64,000 nt of DNA, taken from NCBI GenBank assembly GCA_020061465.1, contig JAGUYG010000083.1, forward strand, positions 1 to 64,000. Reading direction: 5' to 3'. Position numbers and translations under genes: made by a program. The DNA is from Ignavibacteriales bacterium. Lineage in GTDB: Bacteria > Bacteroidota > Ignavibacteria > Ignavibacteriales > Ignavibacteriaceae. Shown here one piece after another: positions 8,383 to 17,582 of this stretch (position 1 is the stretch's first letter; the number at the start of each line of letters is the position of its first letter). The notes beneath the pieces are model-generated. The model was not told the origin of the DNA, did no database searches, and saw nothing but the letters and a program-made list of their open reading frames with translations.

Positions 8383-9693
8383 ATGAAAATACCGTTGGTA
8401 GTAATTGTAGGCAGACCCAATGTTGGGAAATCTACTCTCTTTAATAGATTTATAGGAAAGCGAGAAGCAATAGTTGACGATTTAAGCGGCGTAACGAGAG
8501 ATCGGAATTACGGGGAAGTTGAGTGGAACGGGAAATTGTTTAAGCTGATCGACACCGGCGGTTATGTGCCAAATTCAACCGACTTAATTGAAACGGCAAT
8601 AAGAGAGCAGGTAGATATTGCAATCACCGAAGCGGAGTTAATTCTTCTTGTAGTTGATGTTCGTTCCGGTATTAACCCTATGGATATTGAACTAACAAAT
8701 ATTCTTCGCAGCTCCAATAAAAAATTCCTTCTGCTTGTTAATAAAGTTGATTCAGAAAATTTTGAAGCAGCCTCGGCAGAATTTTATTCCCTCGGAATAG
8801 AAAATATTTTTCCAATTTCCGCTTTAATAGGGCGTAATATTGGTGATCTGCTAGATGAAATTACATTTGATTTTCTTGCAGTTACCGAAGGCGATTCCGA
8901 TCCCCGATTAAAAATTGCCATAGTAGGCAGACCCAATGTTGGTAAATCGTCGTTAACTAATGCTCTGCTTGGTTATGACAGAAGCATTGTAACCGATATT
9001 CCCGGCACAACACGCGATAGTATCGATTCTATTATGAAATACTACGGACAGGAAATAGTTTTGATCGATACCGCCGGTTTACGTAAACGCAAACGAATTG
9101 AAGAGAGTATAGAATTCTATTCTGCCGTTCGTACTTTACGAACAATAAGCGAATCGGATGTAACCATAGTTATGCTCGATGCTCAAATTGGGTTAGAAAA
9201 GCAAGATCAAAAAATAATTGATGAAGCAGTACGCTGGAGAAGAGGAATAATATTAGCAGTGAATAAATGGGATCTAATTGAAAAAGAAACAAACACAACA
9301 AAGATTTTTGAAAATAAAATAAGAGACTTATTAGGATCGATAGATTATTTGCCTATCATATTTGTCTCAGCATACACTAAGCAAAGAATTTACAAATTAA
9401 TTGATCTTTCCATTAAAATTAGAGATGAGCGAAAGAAAAAAAATCCTACAAGAGAATTGAATGATTATCTTCTGCAAGAAATTTCAAATACTCCGCCGCC
9501 TTCAACTCCTACGGGTAGAAATGTTAAAATAAAATATATAACTCAGGTAGGCGAACATTATCCCATTTTTATTTTCTTTTGCAATTATCCAAAGAATATT
9601 CCCGATTCGTACAAGCGTTTCTTGGAAAAATTAATTCGAAGAAAGTACGGTTTTATAGGTGTCCCGATAACTCTTTCATTTAAAGAAAAATGA
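8383..9693 (+). CDS. der: Ribosome-assembly GTPase Der (EngA)
   Basis: Der has two tandem GTPase domains and acts in 50S ribosome assembly. The first P-loop, GRPNVGKSTLFN, is at residues 10-21. The second, GRPNVGKSSLTN, is near 183, each with DTAG/DTGG and NKxD motifs (NKVD, NKWD). A C-terminal KH-like domain (VKIKYITQVG and following) completes the usual architecture. The 436-aa length is typical. The last codons overlap the next gene start by 4 bases, so der and the flavoprotein are probably co-transcribed. Confidence 0.96.
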   Translation: MKIPLVVIVGRPNVGKSTLFNRFIGKREAIVDDLSGVTRDRNYGEVEWNGKLFKLIDTGGYVPNSTDLIETAIREQVDIAITEAELILLVVDVRSGINPMDIELTNILRSSNKKFLLLVNKVDSENFEAASAEFYSLGIENIFPISALIGRNIGDLLDEITFDFLAVTEGDSDPRLKIAIVGRPNVGKSSLTNALLGYDRSIVTDIPGTTRDSIDSIMKYYGQEIVLIDTAGLRKRKRIEESIEFYSAVRTLRTISESDVTIVMLDAQIGLEKQDQKIIDEAVRWRRGIILAVNKWDLIEKETNTTKIFENKIRDLLGSIDYLPIIFVSAYTKQRIYKLIDLSIKIRDERKKKNPTRELNDYLLQEISNTPPPSTPTGRNVKIKYITQVGEHYPIFIFFCNYPKNIPDSYKRFLEKLIRRKYGFIGVPITLSFKEK

Positions 9694-11048
9694 ATAGCAA
9701 ATTAAAAATTGTAGTTGTTGGGGGAAATGCTGCCGGTGCTGCTGCCGCTGCCAAAGCGAAAAGAACGAATCCGGAAGCAGATGTAATTATTTATGAAAAA
9801 AGTAATTTTATATCTACGGGAACTTGCGAAATACCTTACGTCTTAAGTGATGAAATAAAAAATGTTGAGGATATAATCTTCTTTACACCTCAAACTTTTC
9901 TTGCAGAAAAAGGAGTGGAAGTTTTTGTAAATCATGAAGTGCTTGAAATCGACAGGCAAAAGAAAACCTTAACAATTAAGAAATTGAGTATAAATAAAAT
10001 ATTAAACACAGGATATGATAAATTAATCCTTGCTGCAGGTTCAACGCCAATTGAAATTTCAAATTTATCATCTGATTCTGCAAACTTATTTAACTTAAAA
10101 ACTATTAACGATTTAATCCGGCTAAAAAGCTTTATTGAAACTCACAAAACAGGCACTGCTGCTGTTTTAGGTGCAGGTTATATAGGCTTGGAGGTGGCTG
10201 ATGCACTCCATAAAATTGGTATAGATGTGCTGTTGTTTGAAAAGCTGCGGAATCCCATACCTTCGGCAGAACCTGAAGTCCAATATCTTATCAAAGAACT
10301 GCTCGATAAAAACGGAATCCGATTCTTTGGCGGTGCTGATTCCATAAAATTCTTTACTGACGGGGATTTTATTAAACAAATTAAATTGAATGAAAGACTG
10401 CTCGAAGTCGATATGGTTATCTCGGCTGCAGGCTTTAAACCAAATTCGATTTTAGCAAGAAGTGCCGGATTGGCTATTGGAAAAAGCGGTGCCGTTAAAG
10501 TAAATAACAAACTGCAAACAAGCGATCAGAATATTTTTGCTGCCGGCGATGATATTGAGGTCGTTAACGCTATAACATCAAGACCTGATTATATTCCCCT
10601 GGCTTCATTGGCGCATGAATACGGTCATATTGCCGGAGAGAATGCAGCAGGCGGAGTTAAGTTCGCAAAGCCTGTAATAAAAAATATTTCTGTAAAAATT
10701 TTTGATAAGTTTTTTGTTTCCGTTGGATTGACCTCTCATGAATTAAAGCAAATGGGTACGGTATTTAACCAGGTATCCGCTGTTCGACCTAATCTGATAA
10801 CAGTTATGCCGGGCAGCGAAAATGTTTTTGGGAAAATTTTATTCAGGAAAGACGATAAAAGAATTCTCGGTGCTTCTTTCTTCGGCGGGAAAGAAACATC
10901 AGGGTATGCAGATATAATTTCCTTGATGATTAGAACAAATCTTAAAGCCGATGTTTTATCAGATGTAAATTACAATTACACACCGCCGCTGTCACCCATG
11001 ATCAATTTGTTATCGGTGCTGGGAAGAGAATTAAAAGTCTCAATATAA
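9690..11048 (+). CDS. CoA-disulfide reductase / NADH oxidase-like flavoprotein
   Basis: This is a 452-aa class III pyridine nucleotide-disulfide oxidoreductase. The FAD site is VVVGGNAAGAAAAAKAKR at the N-terminus, with a single redox cysteine (C46 in STGTCEIPYVLS). The NAD(P)H fold, AVLGAGYIGLEVAD, is near residue 155. The FAD-anchoring motif IFAAGDDIE is near 283, followed by a C-terminal dimerisation domain. Family members reduce CoA disulfide or per/polysulfide, or act as NADH oxidases. The sequence does not tell which. It overlaps der by 4 bases and is followed closely by upp. Confidence 0.85.
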   Translation: MNSKLKIVVVGGNAAGAAAAAKAKRTNPEADVIIYEKSNFISTGTCEIPYVLSDEIKNVEDIIFFTPQTFLAEKGVEVFVNHEVLEIDRQKKTLTIKKLSINKILNTGYDKLILAAGSTPIEISNLSSDSANLFNLKTINDLIRLKSFIETHKTGTAAVLGAGYIGLEVADALHKIGIDVLLFEKLRNPIPSAEPEVQYLIKELLDKNGIRFFGGADSIKFFTDGDFIKQIKLNERLLEVDMVISAAGFKPNSILARSAGLAIGKSGAVKVNNKLQTSDQNIFAAGDDIEVVNAITSRPDYIPLASLAHEYGHIAGENAAGGVKFAKPVIKNISVKIFDKFFVSVGLTSHELKQMGTVFNQVSAVRPNLITVMPGSENVFGKILFRKDDKRILGASFFGGKETSGYADIISLMIRTNLKADVLSDVNYNYTPPLSPMINLLSVLGRELKVSI

Positions 11049-11060
11049 TTTAGGAGATTT

Positions 11061-11699
11061 ATGGAAGAATTTTTTAAGGATTTTCACTTACTTCAACATC
11101 CCTTAGTGAAAAGAGACATTACAGTTTTGAGAGATATAAACACAACTACCGAAATCTTTCGCGCGGCAGTTAAAAGACTTTCCAACTTGTTAGCAGTTGA
11201 AATATGCAAAGATTTAACTCTCGAGGAAATAGAAGTTCAAACGCCGCTAGAAAAAACAACCGGTTTTGAGCTTGTTACTGAAATAGTTTTAGTTCCCGTT
11301 CTGCGTGCGGGTTTAGGAATGGTAAGCGGATTTTTGGAAATCATTCCCGATGCAAAAGTAGGGCATATCGGATTACAACGTGATGAAGAAACACTAACTC
11401 CTGTGCAATACTACTACAAAACTCCAAGTAACATCGATACTGCAAAAGTAATTTTACTCGATCCGATGCTTGCAACGGGCGGAAGCACATCGGAGGCTAT
11501 TAAGTATTTAAAACGGAAAGGGGCGAATGGAACGGTGTTCGCATGCTTAGTTGCTGCACCGGAAGGAATAAAAAAAATTCAAGCTGAACATCCCGGCATT
11601 CAGATTTATGCTGCAGCGCTTGACCGGGAATTAAATGATAAGGGTTATATTTTGCCTGGTCTCGGAGATGCCGGTGATAGAACGTTTGGAACGCTTTAA
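11061..11699 (+). CDS. upp: Uracil phosphoribosyltransferase
   Basis: Upp salvages uracil to UMP using PRPP. At 212 aa it has the usual length. The PRPP loop is LLDPMLATGGSTSEAI near residue 132, and the uracil-binding tail GYILPGLGDAGDRTFG is intact. AGGAG precedes the ATG. The 3' end overlaps the frame of a signal-peptide ORF that begins at GTG 11674 and belongs to the interrupted TPR gene downstream. Confidence 0.96.
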   Translation: MEEFFKDFHLLQHPLVKRDITVLRDINTTTEIFRAAVKRLSNLLAVEICKDLTLEEIEVQTPLEKTTGFELVTEIVLVPVLRAGLGMVSGFLEIIPDAKVGHIGLQRDEETLTPVQYYYKTPSNIDTAKVILLDPMLATGGSTSEAIKYLKRKGANGTVFACLVAAPEGIKKIQAEHPGIQIYAAALDRELNDKGYILPGLGDAGDRTFGTL

Positions 11700-11760
11700 G
11701 CTAATCGGCTTATTTTCTGTTTTTCTTTTACTACTTTTTCCACAGTTCGGTTTAGCTTAG
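11674..11760 (+). pseudogene. Signal-peptide exon of the TPR gene, cut off by an in-frame TAG
   Basis: In the same frame as the TPR protein at 11791-12708, codons run from GTG 11674 (GGAG upstream) through a basic start and a strong hydrophobic core (LIGLFSVFLLLLF). They then reach a cleavage-like QFGLA and hit TAG at 11758-11760. After the stop the frame continues I-Y-P-V-R-H-V-D-S-L into the TPR body. A single C-to-T change of CAG would give exactly this. As read, the signal peptide is disconnected from its protein. A sequencing error is the alternative. Confidence 0.65.
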
Positions 11761-11790
11761 ATTTATCCGGTACGTCATGTTGACTCGCTT

Positions 11791-12708
11791 GTGAATTCTG
11801 GAATTGAGCATATAATCAATCAGAAATACGGTAATGCTGAAGCCGCTTTCATCCGTTTGAAAGAGAGTTATCCCGAGTTGCCTCTATCCGATATTTATCT
11901 TGCGGCGGTTGAAATAGCTAAATCTTACGATTTGTCAGAACCGTTTAATGAAGTTTTAATTAATAAATATCTTGAGCAGGCTAAGAAACTAACTTATCGT
12001 TTAATTGAAACTAATCCGGGAAACGCATGGCACTATTACTTTGCTGCTCTAACTGAAGGATACTACGCTTATTTTAAAGGTTTACAAGGCGAATTGTTTT
12101 CGGCAATAATTAATGGCGTTGAAGCAGTATCGAAGTTCGAAAAGTGTATCTCAATTGACAGAAATTTTTCCGAAGCTTATGCGGCAATCGGTACATTCAA
12201 ATATTGGAAAAGCAAAAAGTTAGGATTTTTAACCTGGCTTCCATTTATCGAAGATGAACAAGAATTAGGCATTTCATTATTAAGGCTGGCGGTAAGAAAA
12301 TCAACCTATAATAAATATCTGGCGATGTATTCCCTGATCTGGATTTACATTGATCGTGAAGAATTTAACAAAGCTTTCAATCTGGCGAAGGAAGCATCAT
12401 CTCAATATCCAGAAAGCCGTCTTTTCAAAAAATCTTTAGCAAGGGTGTATGAAGAATTTGATATTAAAAAAGCAATCGGTCTGTATTGGCAGGTAATTAA
12501 ATCGCTTCCCGAAGATAATAACAGGTATGATGAAATCGAAACAAAACATATAATTGCTCAGTTGTATGTTAGAATTGGAGAGAAAGACAAAGCGAGAGAA
12601 ATATTATCCGAAATTATTTCAATTGAAAATCTCACTCCATACGTGAAAGATAAGCTGAAGGAGAGGATGAAGCGAGTTAAAGAATTGTTTTTGGAACTAT
12701 CTGGGTAA
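11791..12708 (+). CDS. TPR-repeat protein, body of an interrupted secreted protein
   Basis: This 305-aa, all-helical protein has TPR-like repeats: KYGNAEAAFIRLKESYP near 12, NPGNAWHYYFAALTEGYYA near 77, FSEAYAAIGTFKYWKS near 122, and REEFNKAFNLAKEASSQYP near 188. The GTG 11791 start is only the first start codon after the in-frame TAG at 11758 and has no ribosome binding site. The native protein was probably exported and about 345 aa long from GTG 11674. No partner or reaction can be named. If the TAG is real, the protein is either not made or stays in the cytoplasm. Confidence 0.65.
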   Translation: MNSGIEHIINQKYGNAEAAFIRLKESYPELPLSDIYLAAVEIAKSYDLSEPFNEVLINKYLEQAKKLTYRLIETNPGNAWHYYFAALTEGYYAYFKGLQGELFSAIINGVEAVSKFEKCISIDRNFSEAYAAIGTFKYWKSKKLGFLTWLPFIEDEQELGISLLRLAVRKSTYNKYLAMYSLIWIYIDREEFNKAFNLAKEASSQYPESRLFKKSLARVYEEFDIKKAIGLYWQVIKSLPEDNNRYDEIETKHIIAQLYVRIGEKDKAREILSEIISIENLTPYVKDKLKERMKRVKELFLELSG

Positions 12709-12795
12709 AAAAACACATCATAATGTTGACTTTATCTATTCACTTAAAAAAGGTACATTAGCACAGGAAAATAAATTCGGGAAATAATTGGTTGT

Positions 12796-15015
12796 ATGAC
12801 CATCAGTTCACCAAAACATATTAAAATGTTAGACGACTTGTTAGATGTTTGCAACCGGAATTTACCGGTTGTAAATAACGACAAGATCGTTAAGAGTTTC
12901 GAGTTTGCTTTAGAAGCGCACAAGAACGATTTGCGTGCCTCCGGTGAACCATATTTTTCTCATCCTTATGAAGTATCGATGATTGTAGCCAAAGAAATTC
13001 CTTTGGATTACATTACAGTTGTAGCTTCGCTGCTTCACGATGTGGTTGAAGACACCGAATTTAATTTAGACCTTCTATCAAAAGAATTTGGAAAGGAAGT
13101 TGCCGAAATTGTTGATGGTGTTACTAAAATAAGCGGAATCTTTAAAGGACAGGAAATAACCACTGCCGAGAATTATCGTAAGATGCTGCTATCGATGGTT
13201 AAGGATGTCAGGGTGATTCTCGTAAAATTTGCCGACCGCCTTCATAATATGCGAACGCTTGAATTTGTGAATTCCGATAAGCAACGGAGAATTGCGCAGG
13301 AAACTCTGGAAATTTACGCTCCCTTTGCCAACAGATTCGGGTTAGGTCAGGTTAAATGGGAATTGGAGGACCTTTCATTCAAATATTTAAATAAAGAAGC
13401 CTATGAAGAGGTAGCCCGCAAAATAAAAGCAAAGCGGCGGGAAAGGGAATCATACATTAAAAAATTTTCCGAACCGCTGATGGAAAAATTGAATGAATAC
13501 AATCTGAAATATGAAATTAGCGGAAGACCCAAACATCTTTACAGCATATATAGAAAAATGGTACGGCGTAACAAACCGTTCGAAGAAATCTATGATCTTT
13601 TTGCTATAAGAATTATTCTTGATACCGATGATAATAATGATTGTTACACAACTCTTGGGATAGTAAATCAAATGTATACCCCCGTGCCCGATCGCTTCAA
13701 GGATTATATTTCTATTCCGAAGACGAACAATTATCAATCAATTCATACAACCGTAGTTGGACCGGATGGACGTTTGGTAGAGGTTCAGATTAGAACGCGC
13801 AAAATGCATGAGGTTGCTGAAATAGGAGTTGCTGCTCATTGGCGGTATAAAGAAAATAAAACTGCATCCGATAAAGAACTTGAAAATTGGGTTACATGGA
13901 TCAGGGATATTTTTGAAAGCGCATCAAAGGATGAAGCACGAAAAGATCTTCTCGAAAGTTTTAAGTTGAATTTATATCAGCATGAAATTTATGTCTTCAC
14001 TCCTAAAGGGGATCTTCGACGGCTTCCCGTAAATTCGACTCCCGTTGATTTTGCCTTCGATATTCACAGCAAAGTAGGATATCACTGCATAGGTGCAAAG
14101 GTTAGCGGTAAGATTGTTCCTCTTGATACACAACTGCACAGCGGCGATCAGGTTGAGATAATCACTTCAAAAAATCAACATCCAAACAAGAACTGGATAA
14201 AATTTGTAACTACCCACAAAGCAAAATCAGCCATCCGGAAATGGATGAACAAAGAAGAAGAAAAAGTTATTGAAGCCGGAAAAGAAATTTGGGAGAAAAA
14301 AGTAAAGAAGCTGAAATTATCCTTCACGACGAACGACGTTTTAAGGCTTGCATCAAATTTAAAATATGAAAATCAAAAACAATTTTATAAAGCCATTTCG
14401 GTTGGTAAGCTTAACATAGATGAAATTCTTACCGCAACCAAAGAAGACCGCGAGAAGCCGGAACGATCCCGTCCAAAGGATCCTTCGGAAATGCCTTCGG
14501 GAAAAGAAAAATCGTCTGTTCTTGAATTCGAAAATTTTGCAGCTATAGCCCGAGACGATATTGGGGGAGTATTAGTTGACGGTAAAGTTACAGGCATAAT
14601 GTATTCGTACGCCAAATGCTGCAGCCCGATTCCTGGAGATCCAGTAATTGGTTACATCACCGTTGGTGAAGGAATCAAAATTCATAGAAAAACATGCAAC
14701 AATTTGTTGAAAATTTCGGAGAGAGATGGCAGTAAGCTTGTTCCCGTTCAATGGCCCGTAACGGAAAGCACTTTATTTGTAGCAGGATTAACCGTAACAG
14801 GAGAAGATTCTCCCGGCATCTTGAATGAATTATCCCATGCAATTGTTTCTTATCAGAATACCAACATCAAATCGATAAATATCAATACGCACAAATCAAT
14901 GTTCGAAGGAAGCATTACACTTTACGTTAATAACTTAGAGTATCTCAACAGGATAATCGAGAGAATAAAAAAGCTTAGAGGCGTTTATTCGGTTGAAAGA
15001 TTCGAAAGCGCATGA
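12796..15015 (+). CDS. relA/spoT: Bifunctional (p)ppGpp synthetase/hydrolase
   Basis: This 739-aa long RSH enzyme controls the stringent response. An HD hydrolase domain (ASLLHDVVEDTEF near 75-87) is followed by the synthetase domain (YDLFAIRIILD near 265, YQSIHTTVVGPDGRLVEVQIRT near 315). Then come TGS (IYVFTPKGDLRRLP near 397), a helical/zinc-finger region (YAKCCSPIPGD near 608) and a C-terminal ACT domain (LTVTGEDSPGILNEL near 667). The hydrolase motif is intact, so it is probably a bifunctional Rel. The stop overlaps the ruvX start. Confidence 0.95.
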   Translation: MTISSPKHIKMLDDLLDVCNRNLPVVNNDKIVKSFEFALEAHKNDLRASGEPYFSHPYEVSMIVAKEIPLDYITVVASLLHDVVEDTEFNLDLLSKEFGKEVAEIVDGVTKISGIFKGQEITTAENYRKMLLSMVKDVRVILVKFADRLHNMRTLEFVNSDKQRRIAQETLEIYAPFANRFGLGQVKWELEDLSFKYLNKEAYEEVARKIKAKRRERESYIKKFSEPLMEKLNEYNLKYEISGRPKHLYSIYRKMVRRNKPFEEIYDLFAIRIILDTDDNNDCYTTLGIVNQMYTPVPDRFKDYISIPKTNNYQSIHTTVVGPDGRLVEVQIRTRKMHEVAEIGVAAHWRYKENKTASDKELENWVTWIRDIFESASKDEARKDLLESFKLNLYQHEIYVFTPKGDLRRLPVNSTPVDFAFDIHSKVGYHCIGAKVSGKIVPLDTQLHSGDQVEIITSKNQHPNKNWIKFVTTHKAKSAIRKWMNKEEEKVIEAGKEIWEKKVKKLKLSFTTNDVLRLASNLKYENQKQFYKAISVGKLNIDEILTATKEDREKPERSRPKDPSEMPSGKEKSSVLEFENFAAIARDDIGGVLVDGKVTGIMYSYAKCCSPIPGDPVIGYITVGEGIKIHRKTCNNLLKISERDGSKLVPVQWPVTESTLFVAGLTVTGEDSPGILNELSHAIVSYQNTNIKSININTHKSMFEGSITLYVNNLEYLNRIIERIKKLRGVYSVERFESA

Positions 15016-15467
15016 TGGATAAACCTGCAGAGCTAAAAAGATTTATGGCTATTGATTTTGGATTGAAGCGGATTGGAATAGCTTTGAGCGATCCTCTTTT
15101 AACATTTTCTTATCCTTACAAAACAATCGAAAATTCATCAACCTTTTTTAAGGAATTAAAATCGATTATACTTGAGATGAACGTAGAAAAAATTATACTT
15201 GGATTTCCTTTCGAAGATGAAAAGGAGACGATGATCTCAATGAGCATTAAAAAGTTTCATGAAGATTTAATTAAAAATTTCAAGTTGGAAGTAATACTGT
15301 GGGATGAGCATTTTACTTCGGAGATGGCAAAAGAAAATGTGATTAAAACTATTTCAAAAAAATCCAAAAGACGCGATAAAGGACTGATTGACCGGGGAGC
15401 CGCGGCAATAATTCTTCAGGAGTATCTGGATAGACGTAAGGAAGAAGGAGAAAACAGAATTTTTTAA
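15012..15467 (+). CDS. ruvX: YqgF/RuvX family nuclease
   Basis: This 151-aa RNase H-fold protein starts MAIDFGLKRIGIALSDP (residues 12-28) with the catalytic Asp. It continues with GFPFEDE near 69 and ends with DRGAAAIILQEYLD, which carries the C-terminal Asp. YqgF proteins process the 16S rRNA 5' end or resolve Holliday junctions. The start overlaps the end of rel by 4 bases, so translation is coupled. Confidence 0.9.
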   Translation: MMDKPAELKRFMAIDFGLKRIGIALSDPLLTFSYPYKTIENSSTFFKELKSIILEMNVEKIILGFPFEDEKETMISMSIKKFHEDLIKNFKLEVILWDEHFTSEMAKENVIKTISKKSKRRDKGLIDRGAAAIILQEYLDRRKEEGENRIF

Positions 15468-15480
15468 CTAATAATAATAA

Positions 15481-15508
15481 TTGACATTTAAAGGCATTAA
15501 AATTATTT
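15481..15508 (+). promoter_or_regulatory. Possible promoter for the BMC shell genes
   Basis: TTGACA (15481-15486) and TATTTT (15503-15508) are 16 bases apart. They lie just after ruvX and 37 bases before the first shell gene, whose start has GGGAG upstream. A second AT box, TATAAT, is at 15514-15519. These fit a housekeeping-type promoter, although FCB-group promoters often differ from this pattern. Confidence 0.35.
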
Positions 15509-15544
15509 TCGTTTATAATAATTCACACTAATGGGAGCACTCTT

Positions 15545-15823
15545 ATGACACTTGACGCACTTGGAATGATCGAAACCAAGGGGTTAGTCGGCGCAATAGA
15601 AGCAGCCGATGCTATGGTTAAAGCTGCAAAAGTAGAACTAATCGGAAAAGAAACAATCGGAGGGGGATATGTAACTGTAATGGTAAGGGGTGATGTGGGA
15701 GCAGTAAAAGCTGCTACAGATGCCGGAGCCGCCGCCGCTCAGAGAGTCGGTGAATTAGTGTCCGTTCATGTAATTCCTCGTCCTCATACAGAAGTAGAAA
15801 GTATTCTTCCTAAAAGAAAGTAA
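15545..15823 (+). CDS. BMC-H microcompartment shell protein
   Basis: This 92-aa protein has a single bacterial microcompartment (BMC) domain of the PduA/EutM/CcmK kind. The opening [24 protein letters not shown] and the [22 protein letters not shown] helix are classic. The pore loop reads IGGGYV. Such proteins form hexamers that tile the shell of a protein organelle. A second BMC gene follows 3 bases later. No encapsulated enzyme lies nearby, so this is a satellite shell locus and the compartment type cannot be told from this window. Confidence 0.93.
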   Translation: MTLDALGMIETKGLVGAIEAADAMVKAAKVELIGKETIGGGYVTVMVRGDVGAVKAATDAGAAAAQRVGELVSVHVIPRPHTEVESILPKRK

Positions 15824-15826
15824 TCT

Positions 15827-16531
15827 ATGCCAAAAGCATTAGGGCTGGTTGAAACCAGAGGATTAGTAGCTGCTATCGAAGCCGCAGATGCTATGGTTAA
15901 AGCCGCAAATGTAACTATCATCGGAAAAGAAAAAGTAGATCCTGCTTTGATAACTATTAAAATTGCCGGAGATGTAGCGGCAGTAAAGTCGGCGGTTGAT
16001 GCCGGAGCTGCTGCCGCTAAAAGAGTAGGAGAGTTAGTTTCTGTACATATAATCCCGCAGCCCGATGAGCAGCTTACAACCATCTTACCGGAAATTGCCG
16101 TTCCGGAAGAAAAGAAAAAGAAACCGGAGGAACCGCCCTCAAAAACTGCTGCCAAAACCGATGTTGACAAGACTGCCGACTCGCCTGTTTCAAAACCATC
16201 CCGGACCGAGAAGCAAGAGGAAATACGCGGGCAATCACTCTTCGACACTCCGAGTGACACTATTGCCAGGCTTAGACATGAAGCTTTAGGACAGAAAGCA
16301 GATTTACAGGAGAAAAGAAAACAGGGCAGAGGCGCAGCACCCGCTTCGGCTTTAACAAAACCTCCTTTAGCAATTCCTTCAGAAGATGAACTTGATGCTT
16401 TGAATGTTCATCAATTAAGAAGATTGGCAAGAGACTTTGAAAACTTCCCGATTAAGGGCAGAGAAATTTCGCGTGCAAACAGACAGGAAATTCTGGAACA
16501 TTTTAAACGCCTTAAAAATCTTGGCAAATAA
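15827..16531 (+). CDS. BMC shell protein with linker and C-terminal HeH-like domain
   Basis: The 234 residues fall into three parts. A BMC domain (1-90) is close to the preceding gene, but its pore loop reads KVDPALI in place of the Gly-rich IGGG. A charged, Lys/Glu/Pro-rich linker (about 90-180) follows. The C-terminal 45 residues ([16 protein letters not shown], then [13 protein letters not shown]) resemble the helix-extended-helix fold of Rho_N or SAP domains. That tail could bind nucleic acid or recruit cargo; both are inference. Shell proteins with C-terminal tails are known (EutK, PduK), though with other tails. Confidence 0.88.
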   Translation: MPKALGLVETRGLVAAIEAADAMVKAANVTIIGKEKVDPALITIKIAGDVAAVKSAVDAGAAAAKRVGELVSVHIIPQPDEQLTTILPEIAVPEEKKKKPEEPPSKTAAKTDVDKTADSPVSKPSRTEKQEEIRGQSLFDTPSDTIARLRHEALGQKADLQEKRKQGRGAAPASALTKPPLAIPSEDELDALNVHQLRRLARDFENFPIKGREISRANRQEILEHFKRLKNLGK

Positions 16532-16540
16532 ATTTTTTGT

Positions 16541-16626
16541 GAGACTGTCTTAGTAAACCGATAATCGTACTGCTTATCTTACAAACGATTGCTTTCATTT
16601 TCGGTTATTAAGACAGTCTCTTTTTT
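16541..16626 (+). terminator. Long inverted repeat with T-run, probable terminator of the BMC operon
   Basis: GAGACTGTCTTA at 16541-16552 pairs with TAAGACAGTCTC at 16609-16620. With a bulge the stem extends inward to about 20 bp around a 39-base loop, and TTTTTT follows. The tip GAGACTGTC is also the tip of the MITE-like element at 22976-23124. It may therefore be a small mobile element that now serves as terminator. Confidence 0.6.
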
Positions 16627-16653
16627 GTACTCAATTTCTTTTATATTTGTGCT

Positions 16654-17568
16654 ATGAGGAAAAACATTCATATTGTAATTATTTCGATATTGTTCTCGTT
16701 TATATTATGGATGTCTATTTCTTTATCAAATGATTATTATACCACCATCGATTTACCCGTTAAGCTTACCGATTTTCCCGAAGGATATTCATCCGGTACC
16801 AAGCTGCCGCAAAATATTACGGTTAAGATGAAGGGGAAAGGATGGAAGTTAGTGGGTGTACAATTAACCGGAGAATCGGAGTACATTGTTTCGGCAAAAG
16901 GAGACAGCGGACGCAAATACGTTAATCTTTACAGCCATCTATCGGATAATCAATGGTTATCATCAGATCTGGAAATAGTGGATATTTCACCCGATACGCT
17001 TTCATTCTTTGTAGAGCGTATTAAAAACAAAAAGATAAATATAGTACCTGCTCTTGATATTAGTTTTAGAGCCGGTTATGGGCTGGCAACAAGCATAAAA
17101 ATATCACCTGATTCCACGGTTGTATACGGACCGGGTAGTGTAATCGATCAATTGGAGTTTATTTCAACCGAATTGCTGATTAAACGGGATCTCGACGAAA
17201 AAATTTCGGAAAGGATACCGCTTGTCATGCTGCCCGGCGTTAGATTTGACAATGCATTTGTAACAATTTCGCTTGATGTTCAAAAAATAGTTGATAAAGA
17301 TTTTGACAATCTTCCGGTGCAGGTAATTGATGTTCCGCGCGATAGAGATGTAGTGCTGCTTCCTAACAAGGTTTCCGTAAACGTGCGCGGAGGAATTGAT
17401 ATTTTAGGAAAGATAACAAATGAAGATATTAAAGTTAAAGTTAATTACAGAGATGTGGTATTAGATACGCTTGGGAGTGTTGCCCCATTGGTTGAGCTTC
17501 CCGCCAACACTACTCTGGTAAGCATCAAGCCAAAACAGTTTAGATATATCATCAAAAAATTTAATTGA
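16654..17568 (+). CDS. YbbR-domain protein (CdaR-like)
   Basis: This 304-aa membrane-anchored protein has one N-terminal transmembrane segment (residues 6-24). Several extracytoplasmic YbbR repeats follow, with recurring LPVKLT / LPQNITVKMKGKGW and LPVQVIDVP / PNKVSVNVRG strands. In other bacteria YbbR proteins (CdaR) regulate the c-di-AMP cyclase CdaA. No cyclase gene is beside it here. The tmk gene overlaps its end, so they are co-transcribed. Confidence 0.85.
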   Translation: MRKNIHIVIISILFSFILWMSISLSNDYYTTIDLPVKLTDFPEGYSSGTKLPQNITVKMKGKGWKLVGVQLTGESEYIVSAKGDSGRKYVNLYSHLSDNQWLSSDLEIVDISPDTLSFFVERIKNKKINIVPALDISFRAGYGLATSIKISPDSTVVYGPGSVIDQLEFISTELLIKRDLDEKISERIPLVMLPGVRFDNAFVTISLDVQKIVDKDFDNLPVQVIDVPRDRDVVLLPNKVSVNVRGGIDILGKITNEDIKVKVNYRDVVLDTLGSVAPLVELPANTTLVSIKPKQFRYIIKKFN

Positions 17569-17582
17569 ATGAAATCCCGAAT

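Noticed and set aside
15545-16531. A complete microcompartment operon here
   Set aside because: Only two shell genes are present, with no pentamer (BMC-P) gene, trimer or signature enzyme nearby.
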